A stretch of DNA of 22,694 nucleotides from positions 1-22,694 of the IMG/VR virus record IMGVR_UViG_3300033141_001264. The stretch is one strand, 5' to 3'. Origin of the DNA: a virus. How positions within the stretch are numbered: the stretch's first letter is position 1; each line of letters begins with the position of its first letter. Positions 22,694 through 22,694 of this stretch are shown here, piece after piece. A program made the translations under genes and the position numbers. Below the pieces are notes generated by a model that saw nothing but the letters and a program-made list of their open reading frames with translations, was not told the DNA's origin and did no database searches.

Positions 22694-22694
22694 T

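Overview
The window is most of the late (virion assembly and lysis) half of a temperate phage or prophage of a Gram-positive host, most likely a Clostridia-type member of the Bacillota. The evidence for the host is inferred: strong GGAGG-like ribosome sites, many TTG and GTG starts, a phi-LC3-type holin, an XhlA-like protein, a large serine recombinase, and a lytic protease carrying an S-layer-homology domain. Base composition is moderate, roughly 40-45% GC by eye. The species cannot be named from sequence alone.

Layout. Almost everything is on the minus strand and reads right to left. It starts with a partial small ORF at the right edge (22508-22693), then the small terminase (22130-22504), a 75-aa protein, the large terminase (20264-21742), a small membrane protein, the portal (18304-20007), a 46-aa protein overlapping the portal end, the scaffold (17245-18096), the major capsid protein (16354-17196) and a beta-rich decoration-like protein (15956-16339). 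Next come a tiny membrane ORF interrupted by UGA, a C2H2 zinc-finger protein, a beta-rich virion protein, a head-tail adaptor (13944-14870), a 594-aa nozzle/stabilisation-type protein, a tail fibre with repeats, an Ig-like accessory protein and a 56-aa protein. The structural block ends with two proteins that look internal to the virion or ejected (8972-10321 and the 1456-aa 4586-8956) and a two-helix membrane protein (4275-4589).

No tail-tube, tape-measure or baseplate gene is visible, so the particle is probably short-tailed (podovirus-like), with an order resembling P22-type phages: terS, terL, portal, scaffold, coat, adaptor, nozzle, fibre, ejection proteins.

Between the structural and lysis blocks lies a small accessory cassette: a plus-strand two-helix membrane protein (4073-4264) and a minus-strand Rha-family gene (3190-3882) with its own terminator and a conspicuous inverted-repeat region upstream. 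The lysis block (1241-3066) encodes an XhlA-like coiled-coil membrane protein, a subtilase with a C-terminal SLH domain, an M15 peptidase endolysin and a holin. It is followed by two tandem minus-strand terminators. The C-terminal part of a serine recombinase enters from the left edge on the plus strand and converges on the lysis block.

The most interesting points are the putative S-layer-directed protease inside the lysis cassette, the P22-like short-tail module in a Gram-positive host, the UGA-interrupted microprotein behind a perfect ribosome site, the zinc-finger protein among head genes, the inverted-repeat element upstream of rha, and the 10-bp-phased array and nested palindrome next to the recombinase gene.
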